A DNA stretch of 64,000 nt from Chlorobaculum limnaeum (GTDB taxonomy: Bacteria > Bacteroidota > Chlorobiia > Chlorobiales > Chlorobiaceae), in assembly GCF_001747405.1 (NCBI RefSeq), contig NZ_CP017305.1, positions 576,001 through 640,000 on the forward strand, in the 5' to 3' direction. This document shows, one piece after another, positions 8,658 through 16,747 of this stretch; within the stretch, counting starts at the first letter, position 1; the number at the start of each line of letters is the position of its first letter. The notes beneath the pieces were generated by a model. That model was given only the letters and a program-made list of their open reading frames with translations, was not told the origin of the DNA and searched no databases. The translations under genes and the position numbers were made by a program.

Positions 8658-10336
8658 CGCAGTCACAGAATTCTGATCGCACCTGGGCGGAGAGTCTCGA
8701 AAGCGCGGCGCGCTATTTTACGCATACGGTGGGCGGCGCGTTCCGGTTTGCGGTGACCAGTGACGAGTTGGTGCAGCGGCGGTTCAATGCGGAGCTTCAG
8801 CAGGTTTTGCGTGGCAAGGAGACGCCGGTGCAGATTCACGACTGGTCGAAGGCCTCACCACCCGATATGTATCCTGCCGAGCAGCTCCGGCGCTTGAAGG
8901 CGGCCCGTCCCGATACGAAGGGGATTATTTGCATCGGCCTCGAACGCGCCATGCGCGAGAGTCCGGAGATGCTGACGTTGCTTAACTTTGCGCGGGAGGC
9001 GCTGTCCGATGTTGGTGTGCCGATTCTCTTCTGGATTTCATTCCGCACCCTGCCGCTCATGAGCCGCTTCGCCATCGACCTCTACAACCAGCGGATCGGC
9101 GCGAATCTCTACTTCGAGCACGACGCCGAAAGCGCCGACGCCGACGGCTCCGCCATGCGCTTCATCGCCCACGAAACCGTTGCTGCAAACCAGGACCTTC
9201 GCCCGCTCGAAGCCCGCCTGAAACTGCTGGAAAAGCAGTTCGACGAGCTGAAGAAGATTCAATCGCCCGAAAAAATGGCCAACGATATTGTGCTTGAGCT
9301 GTTGAAGGTGTATGTGCAGATTCCGGGGATGAGCAGGATGGTTCAATCGCTGATGGATGAGTATGGAATGTTGATTGATCTTGAGAAGCCTGGCCGATGC
9401 TTTGATATGGCTACGATTTACGAATATCTCGGTGATGTTCAAAAAGCTGAACAGCACTATCATCAGGCATTGAAACAGTATCGTATTCTTGTCGAGCAGA
9501 ATCCGCAGGCTTGGTTGCGGGATTTGGCACTGACACTAAACAATTTGGCAAATCTGCAATGGAATCAAAACGACTATGATTCAGCGGAAAAGGGGTACCG
9601 AGAAGCGCTTGATATCAGGCGAGATTTGGCCGCAAGCAATTCGCAGAAGTGCCTGCCAGATGTGGCTGCGACGCTGAACAATCTTGCGAAATTGCAATGG
9701 AGTCGAAACGATTATGATTCAGCAGAAAAGGGGTACCGGGAAGCCCTGGATATCAGGCAAAAACTAGCTGCAAGCAATCCGCAGAAGTACCTGCCAGATG
9801 TGGCTACGACGCTGAACAATCTTGCTGTGCTGCAATGGAGCCAAAACAACTATGACTTAGCGGAAAATGGGTACTTAGAAGCGTTAGGAGTTTATAAGGC
9901 ACTGGCTGCAAGTAATCCGCAGATTTACCTGCCGGAGGTTGCCATGACGCTGAATAATCTTGCTGCGTTACAACAGACACGAAAGGGCTACGATTTGGCA
10001 GAAAAAGGATACAATGAAGCGTTGTGTCTCTATAGGGAACTTGCTGAAAGTAATTCGCAGACCTATCTACCGGATGTAGCTTTGACGCTCAGCAACATGG
10101 GATTGTTGTATCAAACCGGGTTGCCCGACAGGGAGAAGTCATTAGCCTGTGCTCAGGAGGCGTTGTCTATTCTTTTGCCTTTGAAAGAGCGTCTTCCGAA
10201 AACTCGAGAGTCTTTTGAACGGGCAAAGCAAGTCGTCGAAAACTGGGGTCTTGATCCCGATGAATTCATTGCCAACCTGAACATTTCCCAGCCAGAAACT
10301 CCTGCCAACGGTACCTCTTCTGCTGAACACGAATAA
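8654..10336 (+). CDS. TPR-repeat protein with N-terminal alpha/beta domain
   Basis: This 560-aa protein starts inside the stop of the ATPase gene (4-bp overlap). The first 170 residues form a predicted alpha/beta domain with hydrophobic strands GIICIGL and VPILFWISF and no P-loop. A linker to about 240 is followed by at least five kinesin-light-chain-type TPRs between about 249 and 490. Each repeats near 48 residues with the pattern LTLNNLA.LQ....YD.AEKGY.EAL. Two repeats are close to identical at DNA level (from about 9577 and 9721), which suggests recent expansion. The TPR array probably binds a partner or a trigger protein. Confidence 0.8.
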   Translation: MTQSQNSDRTWAESLESAARYFTHTVGGAFRFAVTSDELVQRRFNAELQQVLRGKETPVQIHDWSKASPPDMYPAEQLRRLKAARPDTKGIICIGLERAMRESPEMLTLLNFAREALSDVGVPILFWISFRTLPLMSRFAIDLYNQRIGANLYFEHDAESADADGSAMRFIAHETVAANQDLRPLEARLKLLEKQFDELKKIQSPEKMANDIVLELLKVYVQIPGMSRMVQSLMDEYGMLIDLEKPGRCFDMATIYEYLGDVQKAEQHYHQALKQYRILVEQNPQAWLRDLALTLNNLANLQWNQNDYDSAEKGYREALDIRRDLAASNSQKCLPDVAATLNNLAKLQWSRNDYDSAEKGYREALDIRQKLAASNPQKYLPDVATTLNNLAVLQWSQNNYDLAENGYLEALGVYKALAASNPQIYLPEVAMTLNNLAALQQTRKGYDLAEKGYNEALCLYRELAESNSQTYLPDVALTLSNMGLLYQTGLPDREKSLACAQEALSILLPLKERLPKTRESFERAKQVVENWGLDPDEFIANLNISQPETPANGTSSAEHE

Positions 10337-10357
10337 ATTCCATCTTCGCCTGGGGAC

Positions 10358-10475
10358 GCCAAGCTCCAGCTTGGCATCTTTCTGCTGTTTCCATGGCATA
10401 TTTTCATCACTATGACGTTGTTTTGCGAGTCGGAAAATGTTTCGATACTTGCATTGTGTGGAGCCTTCGGCTCCA
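10358..10475. repeat. Intergenic hairpins (GCCAAGCT...AGCTTGGC type)
   Basis: Two short perfect hairpins occur here: GCCAAGCT/AGCTTGGC at 10358-10375 and TGGAGCC/GGCTCCA at 10459-10475. Related words recur near 10478 and 12490 (ATGGCGCTCCCAGGTTGCTT). They look like dispersed intergenic repeats. The first could act as a weak terminator for the TPR gene but has no T-run. Confidence 0.5.
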
Positions 10476-10489
10476 TTGCCAAGCTGGAG

Positions 10490-10573
10490 CATGGCGCTCC
10501 CAGGTTGCTTCAGGGTTGCTCCCAGGTTTCACGCCGACCGGCCTGCTTCGATCAGCTCTTCGGCAAACTGGAG
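10490..10573 (-). pseudogene. Duplicated 3' end of recN (remnant)
   Basis: On the minus strand this reads LQFAEELIEAGRSA then stop, which aligns with the true RecN tail LQLATELIEAGKTA. The homology continues past the stop into the shared downstream words AAGCAACCTGGGAGCGCCAT. It matches 12493-12560 with several substitutions, so it is either an old copy or one acquired from a relative. Only the last 14 codons remain. The two copies bracket the nucleotidyltransferase remnant and the TIR gene. Confidence 0.7.
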
Positions 10574-10783
10574 TGGCATCACAAAACGATCAAGGCCGAA
10601 TCACCGCTCGACTGGAAACTGCTCGCCGAAATCAAGGAAACATTTCAGGAATCCGAATTGCGGTTCAGAGTGGATGTTCTGGATTGGAATGATATAACAG
10701 AATGATTTCGCAAGGCGATAGAAATATCCGGTTTTAAGATATTGTCGAGAATATTGATAGCTTGTTTCGGTCCCTATATCTAA
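10574..10783 (+). pseudogene. Broken MNT-type nucleotidyltransferase, C-terminal fragment
   Basis: The plus strand reads SPLDWKLLAEIKETFQ, then LRFRVDVLDWNDITE, an in-frame TGA at 10703-10705, then FRKAIEISGFKIL. This matches the usual end of small MNT-domain nucleotidyltransferases (minimal NTase of HEPN-MNT toxin-antitoxin pairs), where DWKLLAEIKE..., PFRVDVVDW and SF...IE occur in that order. The catalytic N-terminal half is missing and its place is taken by the recN remnant. The internal stop confirms decay. The assignment is by motif recall only. Confidence 0.6.
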
Positions 10784-10907
10784 CGGTGTGCGTTACCTGC
10801 GCTGGGGCGGGGACGGTGAAGCCGTCTAACCAGAAAAATGCCGAGGCGTAGAAAAATGCTTGAAAACGGCGCAGAATCCCTAGCGTCAGGTGCACGCTTT
10901 GTTAGCC
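10778..10907 (-). other. Candidate attC (integron cassette recombination site), 130 bp
   Basis: The outer plus-strand ends are ATCTAAC (10778-10784, perfect RYYYAAC) and GTTAGCC (10901-10907, close to GTTRRRY). The inner arms GTGCGTTACCTGCGC (from 10788) and GCGTCAGGTGCACGC (to 10897) pair with bulged bases, including one extra A, as in folded attC sites. The size is like long VCR-type sites. The site lies directly 3' of the TIR gene, as a cassette requires. The cassette start at 12078-12084 (minus strand GTTAGCC) pairs exactly with GGCTAAC of this site, as expected for an integrated cassette. Confidence 0.65.
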
Positions 10908-10925
10908 AGTTTCTTTTTAACCAGA

Positions 10926-12029
10926 CTATATCGCTTTCATAGAGGGTTGTAACCTTTGTTTTGACTCTGCCCGAATACATAGAGAACGCATAAGACGCTC
11001 AAAACCATTTTGCTGAGATAGATTAACCCAATGCCATCTACTTAGTGCTTCCGGAACATCACATTCTTCAAGCCGAATTGGAATTATGTAAATTTCATCT
11101 TCAGGCTGTTCGGATGCAACATCCAACGCATATTTTATTTCCTTCTGTATATATCCTGCCTTGTTGGTTGATTTGTTACTCAAACAGACTAACACAACAT
11201 CTGATGATTTAACGGCTTTGGGTATTTCAAGCCGCCAGTCTTGACCAGGTAATAAATCTTCTTCGTCAAGCCAGGGGTCTATGCCATATTCTGTTAACTG
11301 ATTATATAAGTCACGCACAGCGGGTTTGTCTCCAGAAGCATGACACAAGAAGGCTTTCAATTTCGTCTTATTTGTCGGAGTTCGTTTTGATGTTTTCTCA
11401 AAAAATATTTTTTCTGATACATCTTTTGTTTCGGCAAACTCATTTAAGAACGCTTCAATTGCGATAATAATTTGTGGCTCTATATTTGCTTCAAGTAATT
11501 TTGATTTGCACTCTGAATCAAGTTGAGGCTTTTTTATCTTGAATACCTTGTCTGGCTTGTATGCTGTAAGGTCAAAAATACAACCTTTAGTTTCAAGGTG
11601 AAAAAGGTCAAGATAATCGGTTGTGTGCTTATGTGATTTATATATTGTCCAAAGTATATGGGGAAGCAAGGAGATAACAATATATTCTTCAACTGTCCTA
11701 TTTGCTAACGTGTAAATCTCCTTTGTCTGGAACAAAGTCAAGGCAATACAGTTTGAGCCAACCGAGCGCACAAAGAAATTATCTTCAAGTGGTGCTTGAG
11801 TAATACCAACTCGAATCACTGTTTTAAAAATATCTATTGGTTGAGTAGAAAGAATGCCATGAACGTATGAATCGCTAAAATACTTCGATGTAGAGTAATC
11901 TATAATCAAAGACTTATCGTGCGAAACGGCATTCAAAACGCTGTTGTCAATACTGTTGATTAGTGAAGTTATCTTTTGAAAATTGACAAAATCTAAATCG
12001 CCAAGTTTGAAGAAGTGGATTTCCAGCAT
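10926..12029 (-). CDS. TIR-domain protein, probable integron cassette gene
   Basis: The protein has 367 residues. The last 135 form a TIR domain: KAFLCHASGDK (box 1), GIDPWLDEEDLLPGQDW (BB loop), SSDVVLVCLS, then GYIQKEIKYAL with the likely catalytic glutamate, and YIIPIRLE. TIR domains of this kind hydrolyse NAD or act as signalling scaffolds in bacterial immunity. The first 230 residues form an unrecognised domain with LETKGCIFDL followed by a lysine-rich segment and another cysteine. The gene is markedly AT-rich compared with its neighbours. It starts about 50 bp inside a cassette boundary and ends 18 bp before the attC-like site, so lateral acquisition is likely. Confidence 0.8.
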   Translation of the reverse strand: MLEIHFFKLGDLDFVNFQKITSLINSIDNSVLNAVSHDKSLIIDYSTSKYFSDSYVHGILSTQPIDIFKTVIRVGITQAPLEDNFFVRSVGSNCIALTLFQTKEIYTLANRTVEEYIVISLLPHILWTIYKSHKHTTDYLDLFHLETKGCIFDLTAYKPDKVFKIKKPQLDSECKSKLLEANIEPQIIIAIEAFLNEFAETKDVSEKIFFEKTSKRTPTNKTKLKAFLCHASGDKPAVRDLYNQLTEYGIDPWLDEEDLLPGQDWRLEIPKAVKSSDVVLVCLSNKSTNKAGYIQKEIKYALDVASEQPEDEIYIIPIRLEECDVPEALSRWHWVNLSQQNGFERLMRSLCIRAESKQRLQPSMKAI

Positions 12030-12517
12030 TGCTACTTTCTTTGTTTTGATATGTGCGTAAATGTGTTTACAAACTGGCTAACAATGTTTAGACTGATCTG
12101 CCTAATCCAGAAAAGGCAGAAAGCTTTTTTCTGTATAAGACAACCCCATAACCATACTCACAGACCAGCCAATTGATTATTTTTTATACGGTTTAACCAC
12201 ATTAACAATTATTGAATCTTGCCGGTTTATACAGATCAGTCTAACCCGGCAAAGTTCAGGTCTCACTCAAAGAACGCTTCACGCAAATTCAGCAGTAACC
12301 GCAGAATCAAAGCACCTGCCAGCATTTCCGTCGCTCGTGTAACATCAGATCAGTTTTTCTCATTCGGAAAGCCGTCTCGTGAGGGGTACTGCATAAACCC
12401 GACGGCGAGGCTTACGGCTTATATTTACGAAGATTACGAGATTATCACAAGCATAAACTGAATGAAAGAGCCGATCCCGAAAGCTTTCGGGATGGCGCTC
12501 CCAGGTTGCTTCCAGGC
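12030..12517. repeat. Non-coding stretch with 13-bp inverted repeat
   Basis: This gap between recN and the TIR gene holds no convincing gene. TTAGACTGATCTG (12088-12100) is exactly inverted as CAGATCAGTCTAA (12232-12244). The cassette boundary GGCTAAC lies at 12078-12084. AAACTGGCTAACAA (12071-12084) is also found inverted at 10900-10913, so this 14-bp pair brackets the TIR gene. The 80-codon ORF at 12219-12461 has no recognisable features. Confidence 0.6.
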
Positions 12518-14224
12518 TTACGCCGTCTTCCCCGCTTCGATCAGCTCCGTGGCGAGCTGGAGGGAGGCGGCGGTGATGTCAGCTCCGCTGAAGAGGCGGG
12601 CGACCTCTTCGATGCGCCGGGTTTCGTCGAGCGGGGCGACGCCGGTGAGGGTGCGGTCGGCTTCGATGCGTTTCTTGACGGCGAGGTGCAGGTCACCCAT
12701 CGCGGCGATTTGCGGGAGGTGGGTGATGGCCATGATCTGGTGCATCCGCGAGAGGCGCTTGAGGCTGAAGCCGACCGACTGGGCCACCTTGCCGCTGATG
12801 CCGGTGTCGATTTCGTCGAACACGAGAATCGGCAGCTCTGCCGAACGGGCGAGCGCGCTCTTCATGGCGAGCATGACGCGCGAGATTTCGCCGCCGGAGG
12901 CGACCTTTGCCAGCGGCTTTGGTGACTCGCCGAGGTTGGTCGAAATCATGAACTCGACGCGGTCGCAGCCGTTGTCGAACGCCTTGTAGCGCGTGCCGTC
13001 GATCTCGATATCGCCGTCCGGCGAGGCTTCGCGGGTGAAGCGCACCTCGAAGGCGCTGTGCGGGATGCCGAGCGTCGAGAGGCCTGCCATGATCTCCCGC
13101 TCCAGCCGCCCGGCGGCTTCGCGCCGATGCTCCGACAGGCTGTTCGCCGAGGCCGAGAGCGCCGTGCGGGCGTTGCGGATGTCGGCCTCGATGGCCGCAA
13201 GTTCGCCCGCCACATTCTCTTCGAGTGACAGCTCTTCGGCAAGACGGTCGCGCAGGGCAATCAGTTCGTCGATGCTTTTTCCGTGTTTTTTGGCGAGCCT
13301 TTGCAGCAGCAACTGTCGCTCGCGCAGCTCTTCGAGTCGGTCGCGGTTGAACTCGATGCTGCCGGTGTAGCGCCCCACGTGGCGGTTCAGCTCCTCCACC
13401 GTGGCGGTCGCGCCGCGCAGCTCTTCGAGGTACGGTTCGAAGCGCTGGTCGATCGAGGTGAGCTTTTCGAGTAAATGTACTGCCGACGAGAGCGCCGTGT
13501 AGGCCGAACTTTCCGATTCGTAAAGGTTTTCGCCCAGCTCCGTACCGAGGCTGAAGAGCGTCTCGGCGTTTTCGAGCAGGTTGATCTCCTCGTCAATCGA
13601 GCGCTCCTCGCCTTCGACGAGCGCCGCCGCTTCAAGCTCCCTGTACTGATAATCGATGAAATCGCGCTTCTCGCGGAGCGCGTCGGCGCGTTCGGTGAGG
13701 CATTGCAGCTCGCGGCGGAGCTTGCGGTACTCTTCGAGCGTGTTGCGGTACTGCGCGGTTTCGGCGTGCAGGAGGCCGAATCCGTCAAGCATTCCGGCGT
13801 GCGTTTCGGCGTGCAAGAGAAGCTGGTGGTCGTGCTGGCCGTGCAGATCGACGAGCTGCTGTCCCACTCGCTTGAGCAGCGAGACCGTGCAGGGGGTGTC
13901 ATTGATGAAGCAGCGCGACTGGCCCGTCGCCGAAATGTCGCGCCGCAGAATCAGTTCCGGCGTACGCTCGATCTGTTCTTCGTCGAGCATTTCGCCGATG
14001 CTTTCGTAGTGTTCGCCGCCGAAGACCGCCTCGATCACCGCCTTGGACGCGCCTCCGCGAACCATCTCGGCGCTTGCCCGCTCGCCGAGCACCATGTTGA
14101 GCGCCCCCATCAGGATCGACTTGCCCGCGCCGGTCTCGCCGGTGATGATGGTCAGTCCGGGTGCGAAGCTGACCGAAAGTTCGTCGATGAGCGCGAAATC
14201 CCTGACATAAAGGCTTTTGAGCAT
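12518..14224 (-). CDS. recN: DNA repair protein RecN
   Basis: This 568-aa protein is a full-length SMC-like ATPase used in recombinational repair of double-strand breaks. It shows LKSLYVRDFALIDEL at the N-terminus, Walker A GETGAGKS near residue 30, and QHDHQLLL. A central coiled coil (about 150-370) is followed by the signature ASGGEISRVMLAMK and Walker B PILVFDEIDTGISG. It acts in the cytoplasm on chromosomal DNA. The 3' end is duplicated as a remnant at 10490-10573, so this gene end marks the border of the accessory region. Confidence 0.95.
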   Translation of the reverse strand: MLKSLYVRDFALIDELSVSFAPGLTIITGETGAGKSILMGALNMVLGERASAEMVRGGASKAVIEAVFGGEHYESIGEMLDEEQIERTPELILRRDISATGQSRCFINDTPCTVSLLKRVGQQLVDLHGQHDHQLLLHAETHAGMLDGFGLLHAETAQYRNTLEEYRKLRRELQCLTERADALREKRDFIDYQYRELEAAALVEGEERSIDEEINLLENAETLFSLGTELGENLYESESSAYTALSSAVHLLEKLTSIDQRFEPYLEELRGATATVEELNRHVGRYTGSIEFNRDRLEELRERQLLLQRLAKKHGKSIDELIALRDRLAEELSLEENVAGELAAIEADIRNARTALSASANSLSEHRREAAGRLEREIMAGLSTLGIPHSAFEVRFTREASPDGDIEIDGTRYKAFDNGCDRVEFMISTNLGESPKPLAKVASGGEISRVMLAMKSALARSAELPILVFDEIDTGISGKVAQSVGFSLKRLSRMHQIMAITHLPQIAAMGDLHLAVKKRIEADRTLTGVAPLDETRRIEEVARLFSGADITAASLQLATELIEAGKTA

Positions 14225-14661
14225 GAGACGGACTGGGAAGAGTGGTTCGGGTAAATCCGGCGGCCAAACGCCTGTAAGATAACGCTAAAAGAGCGTGTTG
14301 AAAAGCGTTCGCGCTCTTTACCTCGCCAGAGTCACCGTGCGCGTATCGCTAATCCCGATGGTGCGCGGCGTCAACGCGTTACGGCAGTTGCCCGCCGGAG
14401 TCGTCGCTGCCATTACTCGTGATGCTCCAGCCGGTAAAAGCAGGAGATGGAGATAAAAGCGTATCGCCTCTCGCTATCTGGCTATGGTTGATCGAAAGGT
14501 AAGTTCCAGACCCGGGTGGCGAGTCTGGTAACTTAGAATTTTCAGTCGCTTGTGATGAATTTTGCGTGACCGGCAATCCTGAAGAGGAGATGGTAATGCA
14601 AGGGGTATTGTTGCCGGACAGGTATCGCGTCAATCAAAAAAGGTAAAGCAAGTCCTCAGAC
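14225..14661. other. Non-coding gap between tatA and recN
   Basis: There are 437 bp without a supported gene. The only ORF of note (minus strand, 14379-14633, 84 codons) is rich in Ser, Pro, Thr and Gly and shows no family motif. It may be a fragment of a surface protein or chance. No tRNA or clear terminator was seen. Confidence 0.5.
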
Positions 14662-14856
14662 TCAGGCTTTTTTCTCCTTTTTCGATGGCTCTTCCATCGT
14701 TTTGTTGAACTCGTCCTCTATCTCATTCTGGGCTTTTTTGAACTCCTTGATGCCTTTGCCGAGTCCTTTGGCCAGTTCGGGCAGCTTCTGCGCGCCGAAC
14801 AGGAGAAGGATGATGAGGAGGATGAGTATGAGTTCCTGGCCGCCTAAACCAAACAT
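14662..14856 (-). CDS. tatA: Twin-arginine translocase subunit TatA
   Basis: This 64-aa protein has the classic TatA/E layout: a short N-terminal transmembrane helix ([13 protein letters not shown]), the [23 protein letters not shown] hinge and amphipathic helix, and a charged tail ending in KKEKKA. TatA forms the pore for export of folded proteins across the inner membrane with TatC. No tatC lies in the window. The gene is preceded by a good promoter at 14906-14934 and is probably monocistronic. Confidence 0.95.
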   Translation of the reverse strand: MFGLGGQELILILLIILLLFGAQKLPELAKGLGKGIKEFKKAQNEIEDEFNKTMEEPSKKEKKA

Positions 14857-14905
14857 TGAGTTTCTCCTTACTGGATAAAATGTCTACAACATATTCCTTA
14901 CCAGT

Positions 14906-14934
14906 TATATACTCAAAGCTTTTTGTCAAATCAA
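14906..14934 (-). promoter_or_regulatory. Candidate sigma-70 promoter of tatA
   Basis: On the minus strand TTGATT (14934-14929) and TATATA (14911-14906) are separated by exactly 17 bp. The -10 box lies 50 bp upstream of the tatA start codon. Confidence 0.5.
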
Positions 14935-14952
14935 GTTTTTTGTCCAAAAAAG

Positions 14953-15594
14953 CTATGCTTCGCCGAGAACCGTTTCGCCCGCTGTCGTGTTCATTCCCTC
15001 CGCGACCGTGACCCGCACGGAGGCCGGAAGCGCGATATCGACCCGCGACCCGAGCTTGATCATGCCGAAGCGGCTGCCGCGCGTCACCTCCTCCCCGGCT
15101 TCGAGTTTGCAAACGATCCTGCGGGCCACGAATCCCGACACTTGCGAGAACCAGACCGGCCCGGCGGCGGTGTCGAGCGTGATCTCCATGCGCTCGTTGT
15201 CCGACATGCTGCGGTGGTCGAAGGCCATGAGAAATTTACCCTCGTGGTATTGACAGCCGCGCACCCTGCCATCGACCGGAATCCGGTTTACGTGGACGTT
15301 GAATGGCGACATGAAGATGCTGACGAGTGTCGAACCCGGCCCGGTGATGGGGTGATCCACCGTTTGCTTCAGCACGATCTTGCCGTCGGCGGGCGCGATG
15401 ACGAGGCCCGGCCCGGCGGGCGTGGCGCGTTCGGGATCGCGATAGAAATAGAGCGTGAAGAGGAGAAACAGGAGCGAGACGGAAGCAAGGACTGCGCCTC
15501 CGGGCTGAGGTAAAAACAGGCCCGCGATGAAGATGACGATGCAGAAAATGGCAGTTTTGAGGACGCTGCCGGTTCCGTATGGTGTGATACGCAT
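14953..15594 (-). CDS. psd: Phosphatidylserine decarboxylase proenzyme, short form
   Basis: This 213-aa protein has the size of the short (about 215-aa) Psd class. The enzyme makes phosphatidylethanolamine from phosphatidylserine at the inner membrane. Hydrophobic segments fill the first 45 residues (AIFCIVIFIAGLFL and VLASVSLLFLLFTLYFY), then VIAPADGKIV, NVHVNRIPV and DHRSMSDNERM follow. The KLGSRVD motif contains the Gly-Ser pair where the chain self-cleaves to form the pyruvoyl group. It lies next to tatA in the same direction, about 97 bp apart. Confidence 0.93.
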   Translation of the reverse strand: MRITPYGTGSVLKTAIFCIVIFIAGLFLPQPGGAVLASVSLLFLLFTLYFYRDPERATPAGPGLVIAPADGKIVLKQTVDHPITGPGSTLVSIFMSPFNVHVNRIPVDGRVRGCQYHEGKFLMAFDHRSMSDNERMEITLDTAAGPVWFSQVSGFVARRIVCKLEAGEEVTRGSRFGMIKLGSRVDIALPASVRVTVAEGMNTTAGETVLGEA

Positions 15595-15746
15595 GAGCTG
15601 ATGATCCAGATTTGGGGCTAATGATAGCCAAATTTGTCATATTTACCATCATGGCGTGATTGACAGACCGCCCCGGACTGATTGCAAAAAAGGCGGGGAA
15701 GGCGATAGTGTGAACCTTCGCGTCGAACAATCGGACAAACGAGTCA

Positions 15747-16742
15747 GTGAACAGAACCGAGAAAAAATTTCTTGAAAATATCCGGCGGCAGCAGCTTGTC
15801 TCGCACGGCGACGCGGTGCTCCTCGCGGTTTCCGGCGGCCCGGATTCGATGGCGCTGTTGCATCTTTTCGCGGCGGTGGTGCCGGTGCTGCGCTGCCGAC
15901 TCGGCGTGGCGCACTGCAACTTCACGCTGCGGGGCGAAGAGAGCGATGGCGACGAAGCGTTCGTCCGCGATGCGTGCGCCGAGCTTGGCCTCGAATGCCA
16001 CGTTCGGCGCTTCGACACAACGGCGGTTTCGGCGGCATGGAAAAAGTCGACAGAGGAGACCGCCCGTTTGCTGCGCTACGAGTTCTTCGACGAGTTGTGC
16101 CGCGAATCAGCTTTTACGCGAATCGCGACCGGGCATCACAGCGGCGACAACGCCGAGACGGTGCTTTTCAATCTCTTTCGCGGCGCGGCGGCGTCTGGTC
16201 TGCACGGAATCCGCTCGAAGCATGGCAAGATCATCAGGCCGCTCTTGCCTTTCACGCGGCGGGAGATCGTGGCGTACCTCGAAGAGAAGGGGAGTGGCTG
16301 GAGAGTCGATTACACCAACGAAGGTGTTGAGCATGACCGTAATTTCATTCGCAACCGGGTGATTCCGGTGATCGAGGAGCGTTTCGCCCTCAAGTTCACG
16401 CCATCGATGCAACGCATTTCGGAGCAGGCGGGCGAGCTCGAAGCGTTCATCGAGCAGCACATCTCGCGCCTGCTCAAAGCCAATCCGGGCCTCGATCTCG
16501 CGGCAGGCAAGCTGCACGTCGGCGCGATGCGGCAGCTCTCGATCTTCGAGCAAAAAGAGATTCTGAAGCGGGCGTTGAAGCTGCGCGGGCTTCCGGTTGA
16601 CAGCCAGGCACTTGGCCGGATCGCCGGGCTGCTCGACCGGCAGGCGGGCAGGAGCGTTCCGGCGGGCGCGGGGGTCGAGGTGGTGAAACAGGATGGATTC
16701 CTGCGCTTCCGTCAAACCGGTGATCCGTCGAATCACCGGTAA
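15747..16742 (+). CDS. tilS: tRNA(Ile)-lysidine synthase
   Basis: This 331-aa enzyme attaches lysine to C34 of the CAU-anticodon tRNA-Ile, using ATP, so that it reads AUA codons. The PP-loop motif SGGPDS is at residues 29-34. RLGVAHCNFTLRGEESDGDE and ATGHHSGDNAETVLFN follow, with IIRPLL and RVDYTNEG as further family marks. The C-terminal region (after about 220) is short compared with the 430-aa E. coli enzyme. It is divergent from psd. The GTG at the start of the hydrophilic MNRTEKKF sequence is the chosen start. Confidence 0.93.
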   Translation: MNRTEKKFLENIRRQQLVSHGDAVLLAVSGGPDSMALLHLFAAVVPVLRCRLGVAHCNFTLRGEESDGDEAFVRDACAELGLECHVRRFDTTAVSAAWKKSTEETARLLRYEFFDELCRESAFTRIATGHHSGDNAETVLFNLFRGAAASGLHGIRSKHGKIIRPLLPFTRREIVAYLEEKGSGWRVDYTNEGVEHDRNFIRNRVIPVIEERFALKFTPSMQRISEQAGELEAFIEQHISRLLKANPGLDLAAGKLHVGAMRQLSIFEQKEILKRALKLRGLPVDSQALGRIAGLLDRQAGRSVPAGAGVEVVKQDGFLRFRQTGDPSNHR

Positions 16743-16747
16743 GGCGC

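Noticed and set aside
9500-10100. Direct repeats that could be taken for a CRISPR or minisatellite array
   Set aside because: The period of 144 bp keeps frame and encodes TPR units; there are no unique spacers.
12088-12244. Second attC site upstream of the TIR gene
   Set aside because: The outer ends read TTTAGAC and GTCTAAC, the reverse of the RYYYAAC...GTTRRRY polarity.
12219-12461. 80-codon ORF between recN and the TIR gene
   Set aside because: No motif, no clear ribosome site, and it crosses the inverted-repeat region.
14379-14633. 84-codon ORF between tatA and recN as a surface protein gene
   Set aside because: Ser/Thr/Pro-rich with no signal peptide or repeats; cannot be told from chance.
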